Below are positions 28,701-43,700 of a stretch of 64,000 bases of DNA, in pieces. The DNA lies in assembly GCA_029964075.1 (NCBI GenBank), contig CM057149.1:10488465-10552464 (forward strand), read 5' to 3'. The stretch's first letter is position 1, and every line of letters begins with the position of its first letter. The position numbers and the translations under genes were made by a program. The notes under the pieces are model-generated. The model did no database searches. It saw only the letters and a program-made list of their open reading frames with translations, and was not told the DNA's origin. This DNA is from Patiria pectinifera. Lineage: Eukaryota > Echinodermata > Asteroidea > Valvatida > Asterinidae.

Positions 28701-31700
28701 CAGCGACCAAAAACATTCAATAAATTTAACAATCACAGCAAGGACGCAAGAAAATGACAATTTTCTGTATTAAATGGTCAGAAAATAGCTCAAGCTACGC
28801 TCATACTGCGCTCATCCAGCGCTTACGATGCGCTCAACTCGCTCTCTATGCGCCCCTGTCGAGCCCAATTACTCGATCTAGTTGCTGCCGCTGCGCTGTC
28901 ACCGCGCTCACACTACGCTCGCTGTTGATACGTCCTAGGCCAAGTTCGCGCAAGGACTATAGTTGACCAATGGTTAACTAACGTTTGCCCGAACTCTGTC
29001 TAGTCGACGGTGGTTGACTACGCTAGTCGACTATTTGGAACCAGCCTACTGGGGTTGGTTGCTTCGCTGGTAACCAATAGCCAGGCGCATTCATAACGCT
29101 AGCAGAGAGCCAGGATCCAGAAGTTTTGCGATGACATTTTGACCAGCGTTTGACTAGAGACGTTTGCACGTTGCTACCAGTGCGCAGGCATAAGGTACGT
29201 CACAAATCAACCACTAGTCGACTAATGGTCTTTGCCCGAACTTGGCCCTAGTAGCTCGCGTCGCACTCTCTATCCGACCAAAATATGCTCACGTGACGTC
29301 ACTTGTGCTGTATAAATACCACAACAAAACGGTCAATCCGCAGTCCAGTTTCAAATTTATTCGAGTAGTTTATCGCAGTCGAGTTACTTTCTCATGGAGA
29401 CAACATCAACTGCCGTGCTCCTAGGCTGCGTCAATGCAACTTCAATGTTGCACGATTCACGCTCGCACAGTGCCCGAGTTGCGTCATTACGGCGCCCTGG
29501 CCAGAGCGCAGAGGTGTTGCGATCGTTTTGAGCATGTTCAAACATTTCTGCGCTCATCGGAGACCATAAGGACCCTCCGGCACCCATCTGGCGACCTATG
29601 TAGTTGTCGCTGCGATCTAGTAGTTGTTGTTGCACCCCAGCCATTTTTCAAGGACACAGTGAGAGCGCATATATGATTGCAGACAGTCTGACAGGGCCTT
29701 CAACGACCAATCAAACCTCTGACCATTAACAAATGATCCTAAAAAATACTGATGTTGATTTACCAATGGTTCATAGCGTAGTACAATCTCATAATCACCA
29801 GACACAGGGATGTTGTCAACCACAATTTGGATTTGGCCGCCTTCACTGATGCGCAGGAATCCAGAACCAGTCCAACTGATGTAGGAGTTCTCATCACGGA
29901 TTCGAGTTTCAAGTTGCACAGACTAAATACATGGATAAATAAAAAGCACCATCAAGCAGATTTTTAGGAAGTTAAAAGAACTTTTAGAATCAAATTTGGA
30001 GGCAGTTTTTTTTTTGTAAAATGTTAGCCATATGGCCAATTTTCCTTCAATCTCTAATTTTTGTCTACTCCACGTTTTCTTGTTTTATGGTCTCAAAACT
30101 AGATTTTTTGTATCCAACTTTAAAAGGAAATATTGGAGCTTTAGAAATATTGGAGTATTATCTCAGCTGAAGGGTACGTGTAACTGTAATAATTCTGATA
30201 CGCAGGCCTTGGTTGGGGACAAACTTCAGGCTCTGCTTATTGCACGCAAAAAACCTTTGCCAATTCTGACAGAAACATTTGGGCGATTCCACGGTTACTC
30301 ACGTTACATTTTCGTAATGTGAGTAACCGATTTTGTGCGTCTTGTTTATCATACATAACACATTTTTCTGGATGTCATGATCTTTGGTGCTTAGGTAGGT
30401 CTAGGTCTACTCTATCTACCATGGGGATAACAGTTATTAAACCTTTTCAGTAAGGTAATTACAGCCCAAGCAAACTCAAAAGTACATCAAAAATGTAACG
30501 TGAGTAATCGTGGAATTGCCCATTTGTACTAACATTGAGCACATCTTGCAAGTTAGCATGGACATTTTGCGTCCATGAGTTTATACTGTAACTTAAGGAT
30601 TCTGTGCTTACAAGTCAGCATTTAATTGATCTGCTGACACTGTCAAGCACAGAGTGGTAGTCATACACACAACATTCTACAATAAGCAGAGTCATGAAAC
30701 TCAGCGCATGAGGGCGGGGACAATGACTTACATCAATCGTCAGGACTCTGGACAGCTCCGCTTCATACATGAAGTAATCCATGAAGGTATAGAAGTAGCC
30801 AGACTCCACCTGGTTGCACTGCCTGCCGGTGATATGAGGTCGGCAGTAGCACTGCCCAGTCTCACGGTTACAGCTACTGTTATATGAACCGCCAGGATCA
30901 CAGTAACAGTACTTGCAACCATAGACCTCCTCACTTAGTCCATAGTAACCATCCTGTGACAACGTGACATACGGAGGGTTAGAATGAGTCTCATTACACA
31001 ACAGGGAAATAAGTGAATGCTCTTCATTCTCAGAGGGTGACTGAGCAAATAGAAACCTCCAATTAGGCCCCCAAAAAAATAATATTCGGTCTCTGGTCAG
31101 ATTGTACAGACAAGGTCATGGTTAAAATCGACGCGCGCGCTAACCAGAGACCAACTTATATTTTTTTTGGCCTTACAGAGGTTGCACCAAAGATCTACAA
31201 AGTAACTGGTTAATTCAGCTGTTTTTTACTAAGAAAATAAATGTGTGCTTGGGAGGTGTTAAACACTATGTTTAAGACTGGTTGGAGTCTGGACTCCAAC
31301 TAGTCTTAAACATGGTGTTTAATATCGACCAAGCACATATTTATTCCCATTGATAAATACTCTTTTGATCAAAAATCAAAACTTGTTGGGCCCAAAAGTA
31401 AAAACAAGTCAAAAATTAAAAATTCCCAATGATTTTGTTCTACAATTTTACTTTCTGTTTTTCGAAACACACCTCTATATAATGGAGAGTCCAGATCGCG
31501 AGTAAGACGCAAACAACTCCTTTTAATGGGGATTGGCGCTAACTGTCGCAAGTGCGTTGTGAATTTAAGGACTTTGAAATACTGACTCACTGGTAGTATT
31601 GCGCATGCTTACGTGATTTCAAAGCACTGAATTTCATAGGAGTCCAACTTTCACGTGACACTGCAAAAGTGCTTAAGACCAGCCAGCCATGTCTTCATCA

Positions 31701-34700
31701 TCTGTTTAAGACCAGCCATGTGACGGGCTCTCGACCAGTGGGAATGGGTAAACTGTCTTAAGTTTTTATGAATATATTTTAGATTTTGCTAACCAAGAAA
31801 CTGTGCAGAGCGATTTTTCTTTCTAAACAACTTTACAGACTTATATCCAGAAAACAATCCAAATTCTGAATGCAGTACTTTTTTCAGTGACTGCTCCAAC
31901 ACTGTCACACTCATCTGTAAATTTCCAGCACTTTCTCAATACTTGAAAAGATACAATCATATCACCGACAGTTCATAAAATGAAAACATATACATTGTAT
32001 GTACATGTATTTAGAAAACATGACCATTTCTGTCTAATACTAAAGTTCCAGGAGAGTTACCCCTTCTCTTCAGGCCCATAACAGAGTTTGTGCCAAAAGT
32101 AGTGCCACATGTAAGCAAAGGTTGTTTATGCTGCAGCGAATGATATCAACTGATTTGCTTTTTAATTCTTCCTGCCTTTTCAGACAGAAATCTCGTACAG
32201 GAAGGTATGTCAATTCCGAATTCAAACAGTACCAGGCAATTAAAATAGGTTTGTTATGCTTTGTGGTCATGTCTCATTCTATAAAAAAAACCAAAAAACC
32301 AAAAGGATGTGTGCAATACCACCAATGGTAAGGGCAATTTCACATTAACACTTTCGTTTACGAAGATTCCTGCATAAAACAGTGTATGGCTGATATCCCG
32401 GATCAATTACACAACAAAAAATATCACTAAAATTCAGCAAAAATATCAATGAAATAGCAAGCAGGCACAAGGTTAAGTTAACCACAATAAAAACTAAATT
32501 TAGCACTGATTTCTACTCACATAACACCGATCACAGTTTCTTCCAGTGACGTATCGTTTACAGACGCAGTTGCCTGTCTGTTTGTCACAGCCTCTATTAC
32601 CTTCTGTGCCCAGGGTGTTGCAAGTACACGCTATAAACAAACAAATAATATGGGGAAATGTATTCAGTCGACCAGAATAAAAGATTTGTGATTGTAAAAG
32701 CTGCCATTGGATGAGTTCCAGGCCTTTAAACATGAACAGCACAATGCAACTCATTAAACTTTGTTCAGACCCCTTATTTCATTCATTTGGCAGGCTTTAA
32801 AAAGTGAGTGACTTCCAAATCCAGATAGCTGTCTTCATGGAAATTGTTAAACATTGTACATAAATTGTTCAACAGATGTGGGGTTTTTCCCTATTAAAAA
32901 TGGACAGTTCAAACCACCCAGGAAGTGGGTTTAAAATGTACATGCACATGTACATCTAAGTGTACATGTACATGTACGTTTAGGAGATCTCTAAAATCCC
33001 CTTTCATTTTGTTTCATCTCAAGCTAAGCATACGTGAATTCTCTCCCTAGCCAAATAAATAAATTCCACAGTCCTGCCCTTGGCTTGACAATGCTACGGG
33101 TCAGCTAGGATGGGTGCCAATGACATCACACCATGGCTACTGCTTGTTATGATACCTCAGCTGCTGACCATATGAGTAAGGTCAAAGGTCAAACAATGCC
33201 ACAAGCCATTTTCAACTCCCCAACTTTTAATTAACCTTTCACTTAATTATTAGATTCATTTTTTTGTAATTTTTTTGTAAATGATTTTTTTTTCAATAAA
33301 CCAAATCCAGGGAAGAGTTTACAAGGTCTTTTCGAATTAAAAAAATATTAATCAAAAGAATGGGAAAGTCATGTAATGTCACGATCCACTGTCACACCAC
33401 TCCAAATCGAATTCATACTTGAACCGGGTGTACATTTAGAATAAAAATATTAATAAATAATGAAAAATAAATACAAACAAGATATCAGTACAAACAAAAG
33501 GGTCCACAAACTAATGCCGACGAAATGAATTACAAAGTTAAACATAATTCCATAGAGTCCAAATTCAAATTAAAAGCATATCTCGGAACGTGTCAACGTT
33601 AACATGGACTTATTAGTCTCACTGATTATATGACATTTCATAGTCATTATCAACATGCAGATTAGAGATTATCTATAAAGTGACCCATAAGCATTTTCTT
33701 AGGATTTTATAATGACTGAATGTTTACCTTGGCATCCATCGGGGTTCTCAGCTCTGAGGCTCCAGTAGCCGTCTTGGCAGGTATCACAGCGTACTCCCGT
33801 GGTATAGCGCTTACAGATGCAGCGACCAGCTATCAGGTTGTTAGCAGGGTCTGTGTGACTCTCACACTCACCACCATTCTCTGAACCAGCTGGGTCACAG
33901 TCACATGCTAAGGGATGGGAATATCACCAACAAAGTTCATCTTGAAAGTAAGCGCAGGACTTAAGGCAGAGCTTTAAGGAACATGGCAATTTTCTCATTA
34001 CATGTACATGCACTTCCACTTAGTCAGTCAGGCATGGGTCAACTGGGGCTTAAATTGCTACAGCCTCCCTGCCTTAAAAAAAATGCCATCTTATATCAAT
34101 AGTTTTAGCCATTTTCACACCAGCGCTATTTTAGAGATTTTATCCTCAATTTAGCCTATTTTCTGGCATGTCTGGGAAGCATCTACATTGTACATTGTAT
34201 GCTTTATCATAGCAGCCCTTCCACGGCTGTCCATACAAATACAACATAATCATTCTGTATGGCAAATCCTTGTTTACAGTAAAACATGGTCAAGTTGTAA
34301 CAAAGGGGCCAGAAGGTTTTCCTCAAAGCACAAATAAGTGGTAAAACAAACAAATGTTTGAAATTGAAGTATATGTACATAAGTTTGTACATTAAGCATT
34401 TAGGAAATAAAGTGCTTTTCATGTAAGTCACATAGGAGTAAATACATCCTATCAGCACGGCCTGATGTTCTTCTTCCTATGACGACATCGGATCATATAC
34501 ATGTAGTGACTACAAGGTATCATTAGTCACATTCCAAACTTCTCAGATTACATATTTTCTTACTGAACCTGCACACGGTCAGCCGCTGAATTACGAGAAG
34601 GCATATCAACAAAATGAGAACTGGTCCACAAATATTTGCAAGCTGACAAATCTTTTTTTTCCTGTATTCTGAGTTTAACAATTTCTGAATGCACAAGTTT

Positions 34701-37700
34701 GTTTTTAACAATAAAATATGGCATTCTTGTATAATGTACATTTTATTACACGTGCACTTTAAAGACCACAGTGATTAGTCTCAACACATCTTTTCACATG
34801 ATTGTAAAGTGAACTAAAAGGTCCAATCACTGTTATTGTACGACAACATATATGTATGCAATTTAATCAGGCAGAGCAATGAAGCATGGGACATAAACAC
34901 GAATTCTCTCTGATCAACTATTTCTTGCATTAAATGCAGTGTTTGCATTTCACACATGTACACTTGACGTCTGGTCTACTCCTGTTGAAAGCCAAAGCCT
35001 ACTGGCTTTAGCACGATGGCAAATATCACGGATCACAGTGAGTAGTTTCCCATTTGAAATTGATTCAGGATACTCACGGACACAGATGTTAGGATCCCGT
35101 ATGTCCCTGTCAGGGTTCATGTAGAAGAACGGCTTGCACTGCTCACAGTTCCGTCCCATGGTGTTGTGCTGGCAATCATCACAGACCCCACCGCTGGCAC
35201 CGTTGGTGATCTCAAAGACGGCAGCGTCAAAATGGCAACGATTGGTGTGGCTGTTACAATTGCAGCCTAGCACCAGGGGAAATGGGATGGACAATGGTTA
35301 AAATGGTTGGTTTGCCCCGAATACATAATATACAAAGATCTAGTCGGAGTGTGGATAGTAATACATGTACCGGTAGGTGGATTAAGACATCAAAAGCAGA
35401 AGGCGCAATTATGGTCAGACATACATGTAAACCAGGACATTTTCAAACCGTCCACCAAAACAGCTTTGTTCAATCAAAGTTTTTTTACTGCAAGTGTAAT
35501 AGAGAACTCAAACTTTTGATCAAGCAGGGTTGTGTCTAAATTCATCCTGTGTGTACAATACAAACTTAATTTTTTGGAACAAGGTATCAAACTGCAAAAA
35601 TACCAAATACCTGAAGTTAGAGGTCAGAGGTTTTAATTGGAAACCCAGAATGGGATTGAACCCAAATTAAGATAGACAATGAATTGGCCTCAAAAATGGA
35701 CCTTAGTGCTTAGCCAAAAGCAATCTGATTGAGGAAAATCTGATGTTCCATTGGAAGAATACTACTATTTTGGTGTTCAAAATCACTAATGAGAAAAATA
35801 TTTTGTGCAGCTGAAATTGGTGTACAAATTGTGGTACAATACTGTCTTTCTTTCAATTTGAAAATTTTGCACAGCGGTTCAAACTTTTGCATGAAATTGA
35901 CTTTTGTCATGCATGACAAATCAGACTGATTTTTCTCAGAATTTTTCAAGCAACAAATGAGCTAGGGTTTCAGGTTTAGATACAAATAATGAATAAAACT
36001 GCCTTCAACTTGACAAGCCCGGGTGCATGCAGAGCGACAAGGCACAGACCAACTTACGTTTGCACTCGTTGGGTTGTGCATGCGTAGCTGGCCGCCAGGG
36101 CTGGTCATTGTAGAATTCTTGGCATCTCTCACAGTTGTTCCCCTCTGTGTTGTGACCGCAGAGACATTTCCCTTGGACCTGAAGGAAAAGGATCAGATAG
36201 CTATGTAAAAGCTGTGGGATAATGCTTCACCTGATGGACACAGTATCAATGATCGGAGTTATTACCAAGTACATGTTTTTTTATTCAGGCTAAAGAAATA
36301 CTCCACTCCTCCAAAAGCAAACTCTGGCGTTGTTTTTGGGGCCTCTACATATTTGCCCCAAAAATGTCTCTTGATTAAAAAATATGCAGGATAATATGAA
36401 ATAAGGTAATATAAATAACATGTTAAGAATATATTCTTGAATTTTAAAAAGAGAGATTTCCACCCCAAAAATTTGAAATACATGTAACATAAGCTTATTC
36501 AAATTTCAAATCTTGTTTGATTTTGATTTGAAGGTCCTGTAAATGAGGAAAACATTCTAATGCAACACAGGACAAGTTCAGGATGTAAGTCCATCCCACC
36601 AGTTTCTCAATTTTCTTTTTTTCATCAATTTGTGATGCCATCTTCACAACCATCATGGGTACATCTAGGGTGATCATGAAACTGCGCATACAGCATGTGT
36701 TTCAGAGCATTATTCTACTGCCCACATACTGTGTAACCAGAATGACCCAGCCATGGCCAAGTTTGTATACATTGAACTGTCAGTGTGTTTTGACAACAGA
36801 GGGATGCCAGATTTGGGGTAAGAATATTCTACAAGATATTTAGAATGACTGGCATATTTGCCAGTACACAGGCATTTGGATAAAATCAATCAAGTGGCGT
36901 AACTTACACTAATCAAATGGTGATTAACAGTTGCTCCAAATCTTGAAATTTTTAGCAACACAGCAAAATGTCAGAACACTGCTACATGTATGCATACTGT
37001 ACAATTTCTGCTTAAAGCTGCAGTCCATCATTTGCAGCTATCCAAAAAGTACCTGACGTAATTATTGTTGAAAAACATACTTGGTTGAAAGACAGTCAGG
37101 GAACTTGGCTCCCTGTGAAATTAATTTTTTATAGCACGCTGTCATTTTGAAGAAATCAACGAAAGAAGGCTTTAGACGCATCGATGGAAATTTTCGTTAG
37201 TAGTTCGTTTTTTTTAATTCCACGATGCGTGCACAAGCGTTGACACGACGAACACAACGAATATGTGCTACCAGTAGCTGTCAACACATGTTACACGGTA
37301 AGAGATGGTAACAACACACATGTGTTCTTAAAGGATGATTGCTTTATGTATACCATCAAGTTTTAATTGTGTACCTACATGTACTTTGATTGACAGAAAC
37401 CAGATCATTTCATAGAACTACATGTAATTACTATCAGGGCATGCTGGAGTAATTTACAGAATAGGCTGGTAAACCATTTTTGGGATCCCAGCAGAAAGAA
37501 CAGATCTGAACCAGAAGAGAAGTCTGGTGAATGTTGATGTTTAATAAGAGACTGGAAAGCCACAGCATCTATAATGACTGGGATTTACAATTCATGTACC
37601 GGTATTACGCATATTTTTCAAAGGAAAAACTGAAACAGACTTCAGTTCAACCTGCATCTCGCTGTTTGAAAGACATGAATGACACTCTACCAAATGAGCT

Positions 37701-40700
37701 ATCCAGACTCCTTAAAGGGAATGTACATCATTGTTTCCAACGCTGGTCGGCCACCACCCACCTGGAAATGTATACAAAAAAATTTTCTTGAAAATGACTT
37801 CACCCTTCACACCAGCATTAAACAAGGGTGCGAGACTGACATACTTTACATCCTAGTAAGGTATTTCATAAAAACTTGGTAGTCTTATTTTTCGATGTTT
37901 GCAAAAGTTGTATATTCCCTTTAATCCATGTTTGAAGCTTGTCCTACAATGTATTTTCATTCACCTTTTTGACTTAAATGTATGTTCAATTGTGTAAGCC
38001 ATAAAGAGAGCTCATACCTGTACATGAAATATGTCAAACAAAACTACCATTTCAACTTAACAAACCTTCAAGGCAACATTATTTTCAGGAGAGGAAGTGG
38101 GTGAGAATCCTGACAGGAAATTTCTTTTAAATATGTGGAATTAGAAGTTCAAGAATACACCAAACCTGTTTCCATTATTACCACTACATTTTTGTAAAAG
38201 TCAACGTCAACCCACCAAGACATTTGTAAATATTTTTATTACACGTGTAAATCGTACAGAAAAACAACCTGATATCAGTATCAGGCCCATATACACTCAA
38301 CAAAATATCAGATACACGTGTAAGATTGGTGGTCTTTAAGCCAAAAGTTAAATCAGCCATGCAACTGGAAAGCCACAAAAACAGAGGAAATTCCAAGACT
38401 ACAGACACTTTGTGCAGACTTTTTCAATTTTTAATTTCAGACAAGAATTTACAAAAAAAAAAAGCAGGAAATCAGCTGATCAAAGGAATGGATGCATGCC
38501 TCTAAAACATTAACTGCGGTAATATATGAAATACAAGTTATAACAATTGTATTAACCTTAAAGGTTTTTTTCTTCATTTTTTGCATAGATTCAGCAATCA
38601 GGCCTCTCAATTCCCAGTTGAGTTCTTAGCATGTAGAAACTTAATACATTGCTCTATGAGTGAATTCCAGCATTCTTCAGATCAATGATATCTATTTACA
38701 TCAGCCTGTCAATAGAGTGTAAATCTCAAGCGTTGCAGGAGAAAAAAAAACCCCTAAAATCAGGTCACTGTAGGAGACGTGCAATAAATCAGATATATTG
38801 CAGTTTACCTACAGGCACCAGTGATATGGGAATATTTGACATACTGAAGGCTGGTGTCCCTTCAGTAACACTACATGTAGGCCTTACATGTGAATGTAGA
38901 GTTGTATATAAGCCATACAGTTAATCTTTGTCAATCTTTCTACTCTATTCAACTTTTTGGCGATTTTTAAGCACTATATTTTTAAAGTAGCACTACTGCA
39001 ACAAAATTGCAACAATATTACAACACTATTGCAACTAAACCTGCTACTCAAGATTGCAGGTCAGGAGCCACTTACATGTAAGTTCCAGAGATTTACTCAT
39101 CTCCATCAGTCTTAATTTGACTGCCCTAAATGGGAGTTTTGGTTGACTGAGGTTGCCAAATGCTCAAACCAAGAACTCAACAGATGTATTTTGATCAGTG
39201 GTCACATGGCATGTATTGTTTCTGACAAGCACAGCCGAAACTAAAAAAACAAAAAACAAATTGGAGGTCTGCAAATAACCTACAGGAAAATTGGTCCTGC
39301 ACAAGCCATACCATCCAGGATGAACCCCCAAAATTTGAAAAACCTCTGTTGCAGTAGTGAGAATCTAATACTGCTTTTGGTTTGGACCTGGGTTTGAGAG
39401 GTTCTACCCAGGTACAAAATCCAAAATCTAGAGTTACATTTGTAACTCGTAAACAAACCTGTGTAAATGGGGAAAGTATATTTTGCTTCTTTGTGTGTGA
39501 AAGGGCCCAGTTCTGCTCATGGTAGACCATAATTCAGCCTTCGGGCTGCCATGTGTCTTTAAAATGAAATAAATAAACCATAAATAATAATAATTGATTT
39601 CAACATGCGTAACTCTGAGAATCGAGCATCAGAGTGAAGAGTTCTGCGGATTGCAGGGGAGTATCCTGATTAATCTAATTATCACTATTAACCCTAATCC
39701 CTCATGATCCTGAACACTAAATCCACAAAGGTTTTGGAGGATTTTGAATGATTTAGGATTTGAATAATTGACAAAGGTAGAGCCCAGGCTCACAGTTGAA
39801 GTATGAAGAATTCCCCATTAGCTATTGCATGGTGAAGGATTTTGGAGTGTACAGGAAGGCTCCTGGCTAAAGTACACCTTTTTACCATGACAACTCACCA
39901 TTCCTTCCTTGAAGGTTACTCCCTCTGCTGGGACGCAGCTGGTAGCATGCCCATAGCAGTGACAGCTTCCCCTGACCACCATGTCATAGATAGCATAGTA
40001 GTACTTCTCTCGGATCTCTTCCCGGTTGTCCAGCTCAATGTCACCCAGGGTGTGGAGCTCGGTGAAGTTGATCCGCAGATTAGTGATCTTGATCATGTCC
40101 TGTACATCATCACTGTAAGGATTGTCAATGCGGATGTTGGGTGGCAGGACACGGAAGATAACCTGGGGGGAAAAGAATGCATTATATCACGGTTTTATCA
40201 AAAGGACCTTTCACACTGTCCAAAATCTCCATGTTAAATCCAGGTCCAACATGTAGAGTGCGAGAACCCCTTTTTACATTACATGTAGCAAGATTCAAAC
40301 CCAGCTTCTACATGTACACAGATCCTGGCACTCTACATGGGTTAAATCCAACCCTGGTCGGTACCAGGGTTGAGAGGCTCTACCAGGGTAGAAAATCCAA
40401 ACTCTACAGCCATCCCAGTGTAAATGTGAACAGTATGCCTTTGTCTACCTGTATTTGATAAGACTGGGTTTCGCTTACGGTGGACCCATGCTGAATTTAA
40501 CATGGGTACAGGACACAATAGTGTGAAAAGGCCTAATGCGGGGAGGAAGTCCCGACTATTTTCTACATACCTCTCCTTCAGTGGATGGTTCCACAGCTGA
40601 GTACCGGTTCTCACAAATGACATCATTAATGTTATATAACGGAGCTGTAGAGATACCAGGAAAAGACTCATCACAGTCATAGGCAAAGTACCGATAAACG

Positions 40701-43700
40701 CTCCAAGTCCGACCAAAGTCAGCGGACCTCTCAATGACAAGAGCCCTGGGCCTGAAGGTCTTGAAGGTCATAATCAGATGGGTGAAGTGGAAGATGGCCT
40801 CCAGGTCAAAGCGAAGTGAAACTCCCTGCACGCCATTCTCGGACTGCCACCACATCTTCTTACGATCCTCGCCCTGGAAGGTGGTGACAATGTTCTCAAT
40901 CTGGTGGCTGAGTTCATTCACGCCTTTCTCATAGGGGGTCCGTGAGTCGCAGTAAAAGCACTTTTTAACATCCTGCAGATGGCTGACGATGCAGTAGCGC
41001 TCCACCCTTCTGGAGCCACATGTGGAGCTGGTGGAGAGTCTGTCTTCGCGGCCAATGAGCAGGTTACCAGTGTAGCAACTGCCTTCTTCACATGACGATG
41101 CTGGTACCTGCTGCCCAACTACAGCTGACACTGTAAGCAACAAACACAACCATTATGTATTATAAAACAATCAGCAAGCAACACTCAATTGACAACCACA
41201 AATATACTGAACAAGACCCTTGCTTGAAGCATATCATGAATGTGTTTGTCATTCAGAATGCTACTTCAGTATGTGCCAAGTTGCCAACTGATGTTTTTAC
41301 ATACTTGTGTACATTCAAGCCTCAGCTTGGTTTCCCAGCTTACAGTATAGAAACTGTTGCAACATCACAGAATATTCCTACAGGGTAAAGCACATGCATG
41401 ACAGCACAGAAGAACAAGTAATCAAAATATTGTATTGTACAATGTACATGTACATGCACATGTACATTGTAAGCACTGAGTTGTGTTTTATTAAGGAACA
41501 GTGTTTATGTGCGTTTGTTTATGGTGTAAATCGAGGACACACACGTGTAACGTCATTGGTATATCGAGGTCAGAAACCGAATTGAGGACTCCTCAGTTGG
41601 AAAACGTGTACAAAACCAATGAGAGCTGTTGCGAAAATGTACAAACAAGGAAAAAGGAAGAGGAACAAAAGAAAATCCTTGATTTACACCATAAACAAAT
41701 GTGGGTGTGTGGGTTTATGTGTCACTCTTAAAGGTTTTACGTGCAGTACATGTAATACTGAACATGTATCTTCATAATTTTTTTAAAACGCTAAAACAAG
41801 TTGTTATCATTGATATAATGGACAATTAAAACATTAAAAATACACACAAATTTACACATTACAAATATAAATTCATAACCATGCCTTGCAGTTATTCAAT
41901 TACCGGTATCTTGTTCTTTAGCATAAAATTATGTACAACTTCATTCAGGTTTTTTTATTGACCCCTCTAAATACAGGTAGGTCAAACTTAACTATATAAA
42001 GCATGATTCATAAACAACAAACCGCAAGCAACCCCCAACAAAAGTGGCCCCAAAAAAGTTTAGTCTCTGTTGCTTGTGTGTTTAATCCTCGCCCGAGGTG
42101 CGACTTAACACAGCAGAACCTTACACAGTATCTGTGAATATATCTCTCAGCATTCAGACTTCCCAGGGTGTACAGTTTACAGTTACTGCTCCAGTTTTTT
42201 GTTATTCGTCATTATAAAGGTTGTGCATGGGGTGCTGTGTGTGGATAAAACTCCCCTCAATAGAATAACTCCCTGGATGTGCTGTGTTCAGCTCAGTGGT
42301 CGATGTTTATACATCAGAGATTCTATTGTCCTGCATTGATTCTGGTGTTTGCGATGGTTAAACATCCCTTTGTGGGATAATAATAAAAACCAAGTTGTAA
42401 AAACTCCTGGAAAGAATGTACAGGTAGGAAGTTACTTCACTGCAGGGGCCAATGTATGGGATAGGTATGGGATAGGTTTGGGATGAATGGGGCAGCAGAC
42501 AGTTGGACGATTTCAAACACTATCAAGGAATGTCGGCCTATAGATTTTTAGGCTGGAAAGGCAACATGGAATGTTGACTAGGATAAATTACATACATATA
42601 TCACAAGGAAAATGCTGGCAATAGTAATGGGAAGTATTGTAGTGTACAAAACAAGAACTTTACATAATGGGAAGTCAACAATGTTACAAAATACTCCAAC
42701 ACAAACTGAGGGCACCTGCTTGGGGTTCTTCGTTCATCCGTATGCATCATGTACAATTTGCATGCAAAGGGAACATGAGGGGGACATCAGTGAAAACTAC
42801 ATGTTATCCTTGTTCTATGGGCTCCGTGCACCAATAAAAGAGGGCGCGTTTTTACCACTTTTGAAAGCTCCATGGACGGACAACGTGAGGGTCCTGTACT
42901 GTAAGCACGAAGTAGACAAGACTTCCTGAATGTGCCAAAGCTATTAGCCACAGCGTCTTTGCATGAGCAACAGGCGTCGCCAGCACAAATACACTCTAAT
43001 TTAACTTGCGATGGTCTCCCAGACTAATCCATGCCCCCAATAATTTGGGATCATTCAAACTACGCGGTGGATGGACCAGGAACCAGTCTAGGTCTCCCCC
43101 AACTCTCCTTTTCTGGTTTTTGAAGAAGTACCGTACATATACTTGTGCACGGAGCCCATGGGTGGCAGCTCATTATGGAAAACTGGTTTCAGAAAATACA
43201 CTGGTTGGTAATAATATTTATAGTGACAACACTTGCACGGTACCCTGAGGTTAGGTAATGGTGTGAAACCATGTGATGGTGTGACGGTAAATACAATGTA
43301 TGTTTCTCGCATTTACCACAAATCATAAAAAAAGTATACATTTTTTTTTCTTCAATACAACCAAATTAAAGCTGATCATCAAATGAAACTATGCTTAACC
43401 TAAGATGCAAAACCTTTGAGCAATTTTAATAAATTAAACTATTCCCTGGAATTTTCACTTCAATCAACTTGTACCGACCTAGAAGTAAATTCAGAACAGC
43501 TCCCAGGATTTGATTTCATGCATGAGCTGCATGGCTTTCATCTCAAAATAGCTCAGGGTTAGGGGACGGGCAATCCACCAGAAATTGATACATAGTATGA
43601 CAGACAGAGGGCCTGTCTGTGGCAAAGGTACATGTACATGTACGTGTACACATGTACCGGTACTGTACATGTACATTGTACATGTAGTTGTGTAGTCCAA

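Noticed and set aside
39842..40934. Plus-strand open frames opposite laminin exons 2 and 3
   Set aside because: They are antisense shadows of conserved laminin coding sequence.
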